From Ktedonobacter racemifer DSM 44963 (GTDB taxonomy: Bacteria > Chloroflexota > Ktedonobacteria > Ktedonobacterales > Ktedonobacteraceae), in assembly GCF_000178855.1 (NCBI RefSeq), contig NZ_ADVG01000001.1, positions 3,137,481-3,201,480 on the forward strand: a DNA stretch of 64,000 nt. The letters are read 5' to 3'. How positions within the stretch are numbered: position 1 is the first letter of the stretch; the number at the start of each line of letters is the position of its first letter. Positions 17,521 to 27,368 of this stretch are shown in pieces. The notes below the pieces were generated by a model. It worked only from the letters and a program-made list of their open reading frames with translations, ran no database searches and was not told the origin of the DNA. A program made the position numbers and the translations under genes.

Positions 17521-19147
17521 AATAGGATTGGACCTGGTTGGCAAGAGGAGTACGCAGACTCGTGCTCAAGACAACCTCGATACAACTGCCGGCCTCCATG
17601 ATGGTTCCTGGCGGCGGACTCTGATGCAAGACATAGCCCGGCGGCATCGCGCTGGTAGGCTCAGCCTCACCCCAGACCGAGACCTCCAGCCCATACTCAT
17701 GGGCATATTCCATCGCGGTCAGCAGGTCTTTATGCCGCAAGTCAGGCGCGCCACGACTCCTGGTCGTATCTTCAATTGTTTTGAGGATGGTGCCGAACCA
17801 GCGCTCCATATTCTTCTTGTCTTCATTCTCCTTTTTGGCCTTATCCACCTTCTCCTTGTGTCCACGAATAGCTGAGATCTCGTCCTGCAACACAAAGGGA
17901 TGGTCAACCGACTCCAGGATGATGTTTGGGTTATTGCCCGGCGTCTCAATGTAGACATTTCCAATATCCAGGAAGCGCTCAAGGAGATTGGGCACCATGA
18001 CCTTGACATCGCGAATGCTTTTGTATTCGGTCTCGATACGCTGCTCGAAGAAGAAGACGAAGTAGCGATTGATATCAATAATACGCTTATTGGTCAGGAT
18101 ATAGACATCATCGACATAATTCATGTAGATGAGGCCCATCGCGACCAGCAAGCCCAGAACCACTAGGCCCATAAAGAAGAGCCAGTAGCCCAGAAATGGC
18201 CCGGTCACCAGGTTAAACGAGGGCATCAGCAAGGTCAACGGCAGCACAACCAGGAGCGAGGCCGCGGGAATGATCTCATTGCGCCAGAGCACATAGCGCG
18301 AACGCTGCACATACTTGACGGTATACTCGCCGGAGGTATAGCGCACATCTGTCGGGATGCGCAAAATACCACCAAAGGTGCGCCTGGGACCCTGGAAGCG
18401 TCCCTCCTCACCTCGCAGCGGCGGCAGGTCGGCATCCGCGTTCTGTAGCTCGGGGACCGGCTTCCCTTTGGCCAGCTCTTTGAGCACATTGGCCAGGGCC
18501 GGATCTTCCACCTGCGGAATCGGGGGCTCAGGTTTCTTCTTGGCCTTGATCTCGTCCGTGATCCCCTGGATGGCGTCACGCACCTTCTTGGGGTTGGGAA
18601 CCTCCTTCATGACCAGGTCGCCACCCGCCAGGTAGACGTGAACCGTGCCAAAGCCGAGGAAAAGGCCCAGCATCGAGTCGACGCCTGTACCTACCTGCTC
18701 TACCTTTTCAAGCGGCGTCTGCTGGCGTGTAGGCTGCAAGAGACCACGCGCATTGATAATGCGCTTGTTAGTAATGATATAGGTCTCATACCACCAGGCG
18801 ACCAGGTGACGATAGGCAAACCAGCCTCCTACTCCCAGCAGGCAGAGGAAGAGCAGGCCATTAATTGTCCACCAGAGAGTAGTATCCCCTGGAAGGACCG
18901 TCGAGGCCCAGAGCAGGAGCACCAGCAGGAAGGCCAGGCCAATGACTGGCGCGCCTGGCTGGATCAGAAACCACCAGTGACGGCGCACAACCAAACGGAC
19001 CTCTTCATCAGGCTGCTGCCCAGAAAAGGTCCATTTGTTTTTTCGGCCTTTGCGCCGAAATTGTTGCAAGTTAAAACGCTGGCGTCCAGAAGCCCAGGGA
19101 TCCTGCTTTGTGGCGCTAGCGGCCTTCTCCCTGATTTTTTCAGCCAT
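17519..19147 (-). CDS. Double bPH2-domain membrane protein with C-terminal PASTA domain
   Basis: 542 residues. Two copies of the same module are visible: a hydrophobic hairpin followed by a bacterial PH-like (bPH2/YdbS) domain, each with the signature [15 protein letters not shown] (about residue 128) and [17 protein letters not shown] (about 345). A charged, proline-rich linker lies between them. The last 65 residues ([23 protein letters not shown] ... [15 protein letters not shown]) form one PASTA domain, normally an extracellular muropeptide or beta-lactam sensor on kinases and PBPs. By hydrophobicity the PASTA side would face the cytosol like the bPH2 domains unless the topology is unusual. 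Good Shine-Dalgarno (GAGGTGAAGA). Function unknown. Confidence 0.75.
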   Translation of the reverse strand: MAEKIREKAASATKQDPWASGRQRFNLQQFRRKGRKNKWTFSGQQPDEEVRLVVRRHWWFLIQPGAPVIGLAFLLVLLLWASTVLPGDTTLWWTINGLLFLCLLGVGGWFAYRHLVAWWYETYIITNKRIINARGLLQPTRQQTPLEKVEQVGTGVDSMLGLFLGFGTVHVYLAGGDLVMKEVPNPKKVRDAIQGITDEIKAKKKPEPPIPQVEDPALANVLKELAKGKPVPELQNADADLPPLRGEEGRFQGPRRTFGGILRIPTDVRYTSGEYTVKYVQRSRYVLWRNEIIPAASLLVVLPLTLLMPSFNLVTGPFLGYWLFFMGLVVLGLLVAMGLIYMNYVDDVYILTNKRIIDINRYFVFFFEQRIETEYKSIRDVKVMVPNLLERFLDIGNVYIETPGNNPNIILESVDHPFVLQDEISAIRGHKEKVDKAKKENEDKKNMERWFGTILKTIEDTTRSRGAPDLRHKDLLTAMEYAHEYGLEVSVWGEAEPTSAMPPGYVLHQSPPPGTIMEAGSCIEVVLSTSLRTPLANQVQSY

Positions 19148-19205
19148 TCTTCACCTCGATGCTTCCATCTCCGAGCAACGTGCCACAAACGCGAGTTACT
19201 TCTGA

Positions 19206-19269
19206 TCCGAAAACCCTGAGCGCGAAGCGCTAGTCACGTGAGTGACGTTGGGTTTCGGAATAAGATCTT
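19206..19269 (-). repeat. REP/MITE-like element, copy 2
   Basis: Reverse-oriented partner of 5870-5945: the reverse complement shows AAGATCTTATTCCGAA, a different 20-base middle, then CTAGCGCTTCGCGCTCA and GGGTTTTCGGA. Terminal inverted repeats of about 10 bases are clearer here. It sits between the promoter side of the bPH2 gene and the end of the next gene. Confidence 0.7.
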
Positions 19270-19324
19270 GAAAGGCGGCCCCTGAAGCGGAGCCTATAGT
19301 ACGGTACGACAGCGTAAACGCCTG

Positions 19325-19912
19325 CTATTTTTTGACTCCCCCACCAGCCTTCTTCGTTCGTGAAGCGATCAGGGCCACAATGACCGCAACGATGGCGATG
19401 AGGAAGAGAATAGGCACAAAATTGCCAGGATCAGGCGTCTGGACTGCAACAGTGAGAAACGATTGCCCATTGGCGCTTTTAGGGATCAGACTGCTAAGGA
19501 AGGCCATAATAAAGGCTCCCGAGACAATCCCCGGAATAACACCAATAAAGCGCTCCGCTGGCGCGCCTGGCCTTGGGAATGCCTTATTCCCAATGAAGTA
19601 GCCAAGCCCTACAACTGCAGCGAATAATATGATAGCCCCCCAGGGACCTAAGAGAAAGTTCGTCGTCGGAGTCGTAGGGGTTCCTGTGGTGTTTCCTGTT
19701 ACGAGAAATCCAAAGACGGATGGAAGGCGATTCAGAAAATCGCTAAACGATTTTCCACTATCGGGGCGCACCAGGAAAATGGCCAGGAGCACAAACACAA
19801 GCGAGACCAGTTCCCTCTTCCAGCCGCGTTGAAACCCGATGACGATAAATGCCAGAATTGCTACATAGAAGCATTGCGTTTCTGTAAATGGCAAAGACAT
19901 AATGTTCGTCAC
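19325..19912 (-). CDS. Four-helix membrane protein, CvpA-like
   Basis: 195 residues with four hydrophobic segments. The first helix plus FQRGWKRELVSLVFVLLAIFLV resembles the start of CvpA/colicin-V-production family proteins, and a glycine-rich third helix (FIGVIPGIVSGAFIMAFLSSL) fits too. An extracytoplasmic Thr-rich loop (GNTTGTPTTPTT) separates helices 2 and 3. The GTG at 19912 or the ATG at 19900 could be the start. It may form a unit with the bPH2-PASTA gene downstream (180 bases away, with the repeat element in between). Function uncertain. Confidence 0.55.
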   Translation of the reverse strand: MTNIMSLPFTETQCFYVAILAFIVIGFQRGWKRELVSLVFVLLAIFLVRPDSGKSFSDFLNRLPSVFGFLVTGNTTGTPTTPTTNFLLGPWGAIILFAAVVGLGYFIGNKAFPRPGAPAERFIGVIPGIVSGAFIMAFLSSLIPKSANGQSFLTVAVQTPDPGNFVPILFLIAIVAVIVALIASRTKKAGGGVKK

Positions 19913-20136
19913 TCCCCTATGGCATCAGTGTTAATGGACGCAACACTACTCGCCCTCTTTGTGACTACAGGTGATATGACTCTCCCGCAATTTCCGTTCT
20001 TGCATTAAATCATACCACACGATATCTCTAAAACATAGGGCAGAATATACCAAATTTGTTTCCAAAAGCCTACATGAATCCAACTTAATAACGTACCATT
20101 ACCTAAGGGCAAAAACTCGTTACTATGCCCCAAATG

Positions 20137-20145
20137 TGCTATACT
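20137..20145 (+). promoter_or_regulatory. Candidate extended -10 promoter of gyrA
   Basis: TGC-TATACT at 20137-20145, giving a leader of about 135 bases. No strong -35 is at the right distance. The rest of the 19913-20288 spacer (AT-rich) shows no gene or long palindrome. Confidence 0.45.
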
Positions 20146-20288
20146 ATAAACGTAGGCAGGATCAAATTTTCTAAATCCCCTCCTAAACCTGTAAGAGCTG
20201 CAACTGATACACAGTCGTTATACACCAGCACTTCATTCCGATATCGCCATCTGGCTATGTCTTGATTTTTTCTGGGTGAGGATGTTTT

Positions 20289-22847
20289 ATGCAACTAGGC
20301 AATATCAAAACAGTCAACATCGTCGAGCAGATGACGGGAGCCTATCTCGACTACTCGATGAGTGTCATTGTAAGCCGCGCGCTCCCCGATGTACGCGATG
20401 GTTTAAAACCCGTGCATCGACGCATTCTCTATGCCATGGAGCAGATGGGGCTACAATCCAACAGAACGTATCGCAAATGCGCTGGTACCGTGGGCGAGGT
20501 GCTTAAAAGCTACCACCCTCATGGCGATGCCTCTGTCTATGAAGCTCTGGTGCGTATGGCTCAGCCCTGGTCGATGCGCTATCCCCTCGTCCTGGGTCAG
20601 GGCAACTTTGGCTCGCAAGACGATGATCCACCCGCCGCCATGCGCTATACCGAAGCTAAAATGGCGGCCATTGCCGATGAGCTTCTACGCGATATCGATA
20701 AGGATACCGTCGATTTCGTTCCCAACTACGATAACCAGGCCAAGGAGCCGGTGGTGTTTCCAGCTCGCTTGCCCAATCTGCTGCTCAATGGTACAACGGG
20801 CATCGCGGTGGGTATGGCGACCAATATACCACCTCATAACCTCCACGAGATCTGTGATGGCATTATCCACCTGATTGAGAATCCAGAAGCCACAACCGAA
20901 GACCTGGCGCGTATCGTACGCGGCCCCGACTTCCCAACCGGTGGTCTCATTCAGGGACGCGAAGGCATCCGCAATACCTATGCCAACGGTCGAGGTCGCA
21001 TCGTGATCCGTGCTCGCACCCATATCGAAGAGAACGAGCGCGGACGTGCCAGCATTATCACCACCGAGCTTCCCTACCAGGTCAATAAGGCCGACCTGGT
21101 CAAGAAGATCGCTGAACTGGCTCGCGATAAGAGAATTGAGGGTATCTCTGAGGTGCGCGACGAGTCGGACCGCCAGGGGATGCGCATGGTTGTCGAACTC
21201 AAGCGTGACGCCAATCCACGCAGCATTCTCAACTCTCTCTTTAAATATACGGCCATGCAGAGCTCTTTTAATACAAACATGCTGGCCCTGGTCGACTCGC
21301 AGCCGCAAACCCTGACGCTCAAGAAGTTTTTACAGCACTACATTACCCATCGCGAGCAGGTCATCACCAGGCGTACCCAGTTTGAGCTACGCAAGGCCGA
21401 GGCACGCAAGCACATCTTAGAGGGCTTGAAGATCGCCATGGATAACCTGGACGAGGTTATCAATATTATTCGCGGCTCACGGCGCGAGACGGCTGGCCTG
21501 GCCGAAGAACTGCAACAAACCTTCGGCTTCTCAAACGAGCAGGCACGCGCGGTGCTGGATATGCGCCTCGCCAGCCTGGCCGCCTTACAGCGCCAGAAGG
21601 TAGAGGATGAGCTCAGGGATGTCTTGCAGCATATCGACTACTACCACAAGCTCCTGAGCGATATCAACGAGATTCGCGGCATCATCATGGCGGACCTCAA
21701 GGAACTCAAAGAGAAGTTTGGCGATGCTCGCCGCACAGAAATCGAGGAGGGCGAGGTCCGCGACTTCAAGGACGAGGACCTGATTCCTAACGAAGAGGTC
21801 GTGGTAACCCTGACCGAGAAGGGCTATATCAAGCGCCTGCCTTCTGGAACCTATCGCGCGCAGCGTCGCGGTGGACGAGGCGTCACTGGCATGGCGACAC
21901 GCGAGGACGATACGGTTCGCCACCTGCTCGTTCCACATACGCATGATAGCCTGCTCTTCTTCACGGATCGGGGTCGCGTCTTCCAGTTACGCGTCTATGA
22001 GCTGCCCGATACCAGTCGCACGGCTCGTGGCGAGCATCTGATCAATTTGATCTCGATTGAACAGCGTGAGCGCGTCACTGCTATTGTCTACGTCCCCAAG
22101 GGACACACCCATGACTTCCTGGTCGTCGCCACCAAGAAAGGCGAGGTCAAGAAGACCGCGATGAGTGATTTCGAGGTCGTCCGCCGCTCAGGTCTGATTG
22201 CCATGAACCTGGAGGATGACGATGAACTGATCGGCGCCAAGCTCGTTGGCCCCGAGGCAGACGTCTTGCTGATCACCTTGCATGGCCACGCTATTCGCTT
22301 TGGCGTTGACCAGCTCCGCTCTGCCTCGCGCACCAGTGGTGGCGTACGCGGCATCCGCCTGACAGACGACGATACCGTTGTCTCCCTAAACGCGGTCATT
22401 CCTGGAGGCGAGTTGCTGGTCGTTACCGAACACGGCTATGGCAAACGCACCCCCATCGATGAGTATCCCACCTACAATCGTGGTGGTAGCGGCGTGCTGA
22501 CCTCCAAGGTCACTGAGAAGACCGGCAAGGTTGCCTCGGCTCGCATGGTCACTGAAGAGGATAACGACCTGATGCTCATCTCGGCCAGCGGCGTGGTTAT
22601 CCGTACCGATGTAAGCCTGGTCCGCCAGGCAGGTCGCGCCACTCAGGGCGTCACTCTGATGAACCTCGCCGAAGATGATAAGGTCGTCGCCGTCGCTGTA
22701 GCCAACGGCAAGAAGACCGATGACGAGGAAAAGGCCGAGGCCGAAGTGGTCGAGGGTGAGGAGACAGCCATAACTGAGGTTGAAGAGGTAATCCCCGACG
22801 CAATCGAGGAGGACGAGGAGACCTCAGACGAAGGCGAGAACGCCTAA
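20289..22847 (+). CDS. gyrA: DNA gyrase subunit A
   Basis: 852 residues. GyrA makes the transient double-strand break during negative supercoiling. Seen: quinolone-resistance region [22 protein letters not shown], catalytic Tyr120 ([10 protein letters not shown]), the coiled-coil with the [14 protein letters not shown] loop before it, and a six-bladed C-terminal pinwheel. The GyrA box QRRGGRG at about residue 528 identifies gyrase rather than topoisomerase IV. The acidic tail ([21 protein letters not shown] region) is typical. gyrB is not adjacent. Start ATG with GAGGAT at good spacing. It ends before a 34-bp-arm palindrome. Confidence 0.97.
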   Translation: MQLGNIKTVNIVEQMTGAYLDYSMSVIVSRALPDVRDGLKPVHRRILYAMEQMGLQSNRTYRKCAGTVGEVLKSYHPHGDASVYEALVRMAQPWSMRYPLVLGQGNFGSQDDDPPAAMRYTEAKMAAIADELLRDIDKDTVDFVPNYDNQAKEPVVFPARLPNLLLNGTTGIAVGMATNIPPHNLHEICDGIIHLIENPEATTEDLARIVRGPDFPTGGLIQGREGIRNTYANGRGRIVIRARTHIEENERGRASIITTELPYQVNKADLVKKIAELARDKRIEGISEVRDESDRQGMRMVVELKRDANPRSILNSLFKYTAMQSSFNTNMLALVDSQPQTLTLKKFLQHYITHREQVITRRTQFELRKAEARKHILEGLKIAMDNLDEVINIIRGSRRETAGLAEELQQTFGFSNEQARAVLDMRLASLAALQRQKVEDELRDVLQHIDYYHKLLSDINEIRGIIMADLKELKEKFGDARRTEIEEGEVRDFKDEDLIPNEEVVVTLTEKGYIKRLPSGTYRAQRRGGRGVTGMATREDDTVRHLLVPHTHDSLLFFTDRGRVFQLRVYELPDTSRTARGEHLINLISIEQRERVTAIVYVPKGHTHDFLVVATKKGEVKKTAMSDFEVVRRSGLIAMNLEDDDELIGAKLVGPEADVLLITLHGHAIRFGVDQLRSASRTSGGVRGIRLTDDDTVVSLNAVIPGGELLVVTEHGYGKRTPIDEYPTYNRGGSGVLTSKVTEKTGKVASARMVTEEDNDLMLISASGVVIRTDVSLVRQAGRATQGVTLMNLAEDDKVVAVAVANGKKTDDEEKAEAEVVEGEETAITEVEEVIPDAIEEDEETSDEGENA

Positions 22848-22862
22848 GCCTAAAAATAAAAA

Positions 22863-22932
22863 GCTGAAAGAAGACAGAGAGTTGGCCGGGTCGCTCACGA
22901 GCGACCCGGCCAACTCTCTGTCTTCTTTCAGC
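22863..22932. terminator. 34-bp-arm perfect palindrome after gyrA
   Basis: Arms 22863-22896 and 22899-22932, loop AC. Between gyrA (+) and a small convergent gene (-). No U-tract. Confidence 0.8.
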
Positions 22933-22942
22933 ATACATATGT

Positions 22943-23329
22943 TTATGGGTTCATACGCAGCGCTTTGAGGTGCGTGCTCCGGCGCAATTTCTGCCCCTGG
23001 CGGATCTTCTGGGCGGCGGATCGATCTTTCTGCGCCTCCTGGGCGATCAAGGGGAAAGAGCGGTGAAACTCCTCGGAAAACTTCCTGGCCTGCTCCTCCG
23101 AAAGATCAGCCCGCATCTCATATGAACGTGCCAAAATCTCGCGTTTGACCTCGTCTTCAGCATCGAATGCAAGCAAAAAGGCCAGGGTAAAATCGGGCTT
23201 GCCCTGCTCGGCATATATATCGGCACATGTTAGCGCATCCGCGCCCTGTGCAAGTTGTTGCTGCGCCTGCTCGCGAAAGACATCTTTCAACAGGCTCGCA
23301 TATTGTTCGGCAAATGAAACAGACATCAC
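22943..23329 (-). CDS. Small helical protein of unknown function
   Basis: 128 residues, soluble, almost all predicted helix and rich in Ala, Gln, Glu and Arg. No family is recognised. It has features of a structured cytosolic protein (QYASLLKDVFREQAQQQLAQG, DIYAEQGKPDFTLAFLLAFDAEDEVKREILARSYE) and a basic C-terminus (KIRQGQKLRRSTHLKALRMNP). Coding is supported by a full-length open frame bounded by a palindrome at its 3' end and codon use like its neighbours. Start at 23329 or the next Met (23326). Confidence 0.6.
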   Translation of the reverse strand: MMSVSFAEQYASLLKDVFREQAQQQLAQGADALTCADIYAEQGKPDFTLAFLLAFDAEDEVKREILARSYEMRADLSEEQARKFSEEFHRSFPLIAQEAQKDRSAAQKIRQGQKLRRSTHLKALRMNP

Positions 23330-23488
23330 TGGCTCCTGGACTATGAGGGATAAAACCTTCTTCCTCGTATCCTACCACACAGGAACAAGCCTCAACATAT
23401 AGACACACATCATTTTATCTGCTTGCTACATTCCTCACAGAGACCATATATCTTTTAACAGGCCAATAGAAGCGGGGGAAAGTGATCT

Positions 23489-24209
23489 ATGAGGCTTATC
23501 CGCTTTAGCGGACACAAGGGATTGAGGCGCAGTGAGACGAGTAGTTCCCACGCCCCACGCAGCTATAGAGACCCGTTTTGTTCAGGGCAGAAGGCCAGAC
23601 ACCTGCTCGCATGGTATCAGGCCGCGCGCGAAGTTGTCCTGCTCTATCTGGCCCTGCATGTCGCGTTTTTTGTCGGCACATGCTATAGTCTCCTGTACAC
23701 CCTGGCAGACTTCTCCTGGTGAGCAGCATCATGGCCAGTACTGGCTCACGCCTGGGAGCATTGGGACAGTCTGCACTATGAACACATTACGATCCAGGGC
23801 TATAGTCAGATCGAACATTCGGCCTTCTTTCCACTCTATCCCCTCTTGATCCGGTTGACACTACCCATTATTCCCTCGCCCTACCTCGCGGGCACGGTCA
23901 TCTCGCACCTCGCCTGGTTCGTGCTGCTGATGGTATTCTATCGCCTCGTGCAGGAGGATTTTGTATTCGCATCTACCCCTGGACTGGCACGACGTAGTAT
24001 TCTCTATCTCTCGCTCTTCCCCACGGCCTTCTTCTGGCGATTTCCCCCTCCAGTCCTTTCCACGCTATCTGCTCATGGATTTCCCGGCTTTCATTATCCT
24101 GGCGAACATCGGACAGTGCCGTGCCTTTCACTTACACTACCTGCTTATCTCAGGCTACCTGCTCTTCCTCCTCCTCACCCAGTTTGTCACCGGCCATTGG
24201 ATCACATAA
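23489..24209 (+). pseudogene. Decayed PIG-V-like glycosyltransferase
   Basis: The reading starts at 23489 and hits an in-frame TGA at 23720-23722 (DFSW-stop). It continues in the same frame with the family signature LAHAWEHWDSLHYEHITIQGYS and AFFPLYPLLIRL to about 24040 (LSLFPTAFFW). It then jumps to another frame with the C-terminal family block QSFPRYLLMDFPAF ... TQFVTGHWIT, stop at 24209. About 240 codons remain against 392 in the intact relative at 2664-3842, so roughly 150 residues of the middle are deleted. Hence one nonsense mutation plus one out-of-frame internal deletion. Confidence 0.85.
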
Positions 24210-24259
24210 GCTCTGTGCCTCGAATCGCTGCGCCTCGGGTCGCTACGCGAGCCCTCCAG

Positions 24260-24316
24260 GGTAAGGGTGTATACGTGGAAAATGGCCTTGCCATTTTCCA
24301 CGTATACACCCTTACC
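24260..24316. terminator. 27-bp-arm palindrome upstream of hisS
   Basis: Arms 24260-24286 and 24290-24316, loop CTT. It lies between the PIG-V pseudogene and hisS (same direction), and is followed directly by a GCA mini-hairpin and the hisS promoter. Confidence 0.75.
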
Positions 24317-24318
24317 TT

Positions 24319-24340
24319 GAGCGCCGCAGGCGCGAAAATG
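24319..24340 (+). repeat. GCA mini-hairpin, copy before hisS
   Basis: GAGCGCC-GCA-GGCGCGAAAATG: a five-base stem GCGCC/GGCGC with loop GCA. Nearly identical to 32899-32920 and to the minus strand of 52154-52175. Confidence 0.7.
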
Positions 24341-24371
24341 CTGCAAAGCAGGTGCCTTTCACGGTAGAATT

Positions 24372-24380
24372 TGCTATAAT
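24372..24380 (+). promoter_or_regulatory. hisS extended -10 promoter
   Basis: TGC-TATAAT. No good -35, as expected for an extended -10. Leader of about 32 bases to the ATG. Confidence 0.6.
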
Positions 24381-24418
24381 AGCCCCAATCGTATGTATGT
24401 GGAGGAGCAGGAGCCATT

Positions 24419-25735
24419 ATGTCAGAACAATTTCGAGCCTTACAAGGATTTAGAGATGTCTTGCCAGACGAGCAACCCTACTGGCAGTATGTAGAGATGG
24501 TCGCCCAGGAGATCGCAGAGCTATTTGGCTATCGCCGCATCGAGACCCCGCTATTGGAGGAGACTTCGCTCTTCCGGCGCACCTCTGGCGAGAGCTCTGA
24601 TATCGTCTCAAAAGAGATGTATAGCTTTGACGACCGCGCCGACAAAGAGGGCCGCAGCCAGAACCTCTCGCTGCGCCCGGAGGGCACGGCGGGCGTTGTG
24701 CGCGCCTACCTGGAGCATGGCATGTCGAGGCTGCCTCAGCCAGTCAAGCTCTACTATCTAAGCGAGCCTATGTTCCGCCGTGATCGGCCACAGGCTGGGC
24801 GCTACCGCGAGCACCACCAGTTTGGCTGCGAGGCACTCGGCGAGAACGATCCAGTTCTGGATGCAGAGATGATCGCCTTGCTCTACCAATTCTATACTCG
24901 CCTGGGCCTCAAACAGATCAACGTCCAGGTCAACAGCATTGGTGATCCAGAGGGCCGTCCCCAATACATCGAGAAGCTCAGAGAGTACTATCGCCCCCTG
25001 CTCGATACGTGTTGCGCGGACTGCAAAGTGCGCTTTGAGAAGAACCCACTGCGCCTGCTTGATTGTAAAGAGCCGCAGGACCAGGCCAAAATCGCCAACG
25101 CGCCCAAGACCATTGATCACCTGAGCGAGAGCGCGCAACAGCATTTCGCCGCCTTGCGCCGCTACCTGGAGGCTTACGGAGTCCCCTACGAGATCAATCC
25201 TCTCCTGGTACGCGGCCTGGACTACTATAGCCACACGGTGTTTGAGTTTATCTCGGAGTTTGACAGTAAGCTCTCCATCAATGGTGGTGGGCGCTACGAT
25301 GGCCTGGCCGAGCTCCTGGGTGGAGCACATGTGCCCGGTATTGGCTTTGGCGCGGGCATTGAGCGCACCATCCTGGAGATGAAGCGCCAGGGGATTGAGC
25401 CACCCGCCGAGAAGAAGGCCCAGGTCTTCGTCGTCTACTTCGACCGCACAGAAGAGCTCAAGGACGCGGCGGTCCACGTCACAGCGCGCCTGCGTAAGGC
25501 CGGCCTACGTACCGAGATGAGCTACGGCGACCGCAGCCGCAAGGCCCAGATGAAGCAGGCCAACAACTCACAGGCCGAGTACGCCATCCTCATTATCGCC
25601 GACGAGCTGGCGAATGGCGTCATCACCATCAAGGATATGCGCGCCGAGGGTGAGGATATCGATAGCAAACAGACACAGGTCCGCTTAGATGAGCTGGAAG
25701 CCTACTTCCAGCAGCGTGAGCATGCCACGGTATAA
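24419..25735 (+). CDS. hisS: Histidyl-tRNA synthetase
   Basis: Class II synthetase charging tRNA-His. 438 residues, normal length. Seen: FRALQGFRDVLPDEQ at the N-terminus, motif 2 YYLSEPMFRRDRPQAGRYREHHQFG (about 115-140), the His-A motif LVRGLDYYSHTVFEF (about 262), motif 3 GIGFGAGIERTIL (about 308) and the C-terminal anticodon-binding domain. Strong Shine-Dalgarno GGAGGAGCAGGAG. Monocistronic by context: a promoter just upstream and a palindrome 4 bases after the stop. Confidence 0.97.
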   Translation: MSEQFRALQGFRDVLPDEQPYWQYVEMVAQEIAELFGYRRIETPLLEETSLFRRTSGESSDIVSKEMYSFDDRADKEGRSQNLSLRPEGTAGVVRAYLEHGMSRLPQPVKLYYLSEPMFRRDRPQAGRYREHHQFGCEALGENDPVLDAEMIALLYQFYTRLGLKQINVQVNSIGDPEGRPQYIEKLREYYRPLLDTCCADCKVRFEKNPLRLLDCKEPQDQAKIANAPKTIDHLSESAQQHFAALRRYLEAYGVPYEINPLLVRGLDYYSHTVFEFISEFDSKLSINGGGRYDGLAELLGGAHVPGIGFGAGIERTILEMKRQGIEPPAEKKAQVFVVYFDRTEELKDAAVHVTARLRKAGLRTEMSYGDRSRKAQMKQANNSQAEYAILIIADELANGVITIKDMRAEGEDIDSKQTQVRLDELEAYFQQREHATV

Positions 25736-25739
25736 TCTC

Positions 25740-25799
25740 TTAGAGAGAACAAGAGAGGGGCATCGCGGTATCGCGATGCCCCTCTCTTGTTCTCTCTAA
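25740..25799. terminator. 28-bp-arm palindrome, hisS/WD40 convergent end
   Basis: Arms 25740-25767 and 25772-25799, loop GTAT. It begins 4 bases after the hisS stop and ends 4 bases before the stop of the WD40 gene. Confidence 0.8.
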
Positions 25800-25803
25800 C
25801 TAA

Positions 25804-27357
25804 CTATCGCGCGATCCACACCTTTACATCATTGGTATTGCTTCCACCTTCGCCCATGTTGTCGCCCGTAGCAATATATTTGCCATCGGGAGACCAGGCC
25901 ATGCAGCGAATAAAGTCAGCGTTACCGCCATATGTGTAGAGTAAGGCATCCTTCTGCGCATCAAAGAGCTTTACACCCTTACCAGCTGCGGCCACCATCT
26001 TGCCATCTGGCGACCAGGCCACAGATGAGATACCCAGTCCAACCTGTTCACTATACTTCAGGGGATTAGCGCCATTTGTGGCATCAATGCTCTCCAGTGT
26101 GCCATTTGCGAAGCCGATAAGCAGGCGTTTGGCATCAGTTGGAGACCAGGCCAGTGCAGCGTAAGGACCACTAAGCTTATACACTTCCTGCCCATACTTC
26201 GCATCCCACACACGCACAGTACTATCGTACGCGGACGAGGCAATGTACTTGCCATCCGGCGACCAGGCAATCTTGTTCACAGCGTCGGTGTGACCAATAA
26301 ATTTGGTCTTGATCTGCTGTGTTGCTACATCCCAGGTGACCATGGACTCATTTGCCGATGTCCCATTGTGAAAGGGGTTAGCAGCGACGATCTCTTTGCC
26401 ATCTGGCGACCAGGCAAAGTCATAAATCATAACGCCACCGCTCAGAGGCGCATAGCTATTGAGGTACTTACCACTACCAGTAGCGGTACTGGCAACGGGA
26501 ACGCCTGGGTAGGTTAGCTTATGAAGTATCGTCTTTGTCGCAGGGTCCCAAATCAGAATCTGACCCCCAAATGTCGAAGCAACATATCTCCCATCGGGTG
26601 ACCACTTCACCGCCAGGATACTTCCACTAAACTGACTTCCTTGATTAGAGTCAAGTACAACGCTATTTTTTCCGGTCGTGGCATCCCAAAGAACAACATT
26701 CAGGCTGGCGGAGGCGATACGCTTACTATTCTTCGACCAGGCCAGGTCGTAAAAGCCATCCATCTGCCCATTCGCACGGCCATTCCAGGTGTAAACTACC
26801 TTCCCCACGTTCTTGCTCAATTTGATAGGTAAGTTGGTGGTAGAGGGCTTACCACTGGCGATGGTTGGCGTCGCCGTGGCTGTAACTCCCAACTGCGGTC
26901 CTGAAGCCGAATTTGTATTTTTTATACGCGCGGCATTAAAGAGTAGCACCATACTGCCCACGACTAGCACAATCACACAGGCAGCGGCAATCAGCCCGAT
27001 ACGCTGTTGCCATGTGCGCCTTTCGAATAAGTTCGTCACGTTCTTTGGCTGTTTGTCTGCTCGATTCATAACTGCGTTCCTCGCATTCGGGCGCGCCTGG
27101 CGCCCAGGCCTCCTGGCCTGTTTCGCAGCAGCAATCATTGCGATACGTTCCCAGGCATGCTGAAGCGATTGCTCATCCTCATCAGCTATAGCCCGGGGTG
27201 CCCCCTGGCGATACATGAGTTGCAGATCCGCGACCAGTCTCTCGTCCGGGCTGTGCGCATTGCTCAACAGATGCGATTGCTCGCGTGATGAGCCAGCGAA
27301 GTGTTCGATCTGCGCATCTACGTCCTCGGGTGTAAATTGGTTATTATGTTCCGTCAT
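25804..27357 (-). CDS. Membrane-anchored WD40 protein, probable anti-sigma partner
   Basis: 517 residues. A cytoplasmic N-terminal 130 residues (acidic, then Arg-rich), one transmembrane helix (IGLIAAACVIVLVVGSMVLLF, about 138-158) and an outer seven- to eight-bladed WD40 propeller. The propeller shows repeated AWSPDGKYIAS(S/A) and VWD/LWD blade ends. It starts 11 bases after the stop of an ECF sigma gene and has a strong Shine-Dalgarno, so it is the second gene of a sigma operon. By position and topology it should sequester the sigma factor and sense ligands outside with the propeller (inference; no zinc-binding anti-sigma motif is seen). Confidence 0.8.
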   Translation of the reverse strand: MTEHNNQFTPEDVDAQIEHFAGSSREQSHLLSNAHSPDERLVADLQLMYRQGAPRAIADEDEQSLQHAWERIAMIAAAKQARRPGRQARPNARNAVMNRADKQPKNVTNLFERRTWQQRIGLIAAACVIVLVVGSMVLLFNAARIKNTNSASGPQLGVTATATPTIASGKPSTTNLPIKLSKNVGKVVYTWNGRANGQMDGFYDLAWSKNSKRIASASLNVVLWDATTGKNSVVLDSNQGSQFSGSILAVKWSPDGRYVASTFGGQILIWDPATKTILHKLTYPGVPVASTATGSGKYLNSYAPLSGGVMIYDFAWSPDGKEIVAANPFHNGTSANESMVTWDVATQQIKTKFIGHTDAVNKIAWSPDGKYIASSAYDSTVRVWDAKYGQEVYKLSGPYAALAWSPTDAKRLLIGFANGTLESIDATNGANPLKYSEQVGLGISSVAWSPDGKMVAAAGKGVKLFDAQKDALLYTYGGNADFIRCMAWSPDGKYIATGDNMGEGGSNTNDVKVWIAR

Positions 27358-27368
27358 GGTAAGCCACC

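Noticed and set aside
24758..25477. 239-codon minus-strand frame
   Set aside because: Antisense to hisS with all synthetase motifs intact on the other strand.
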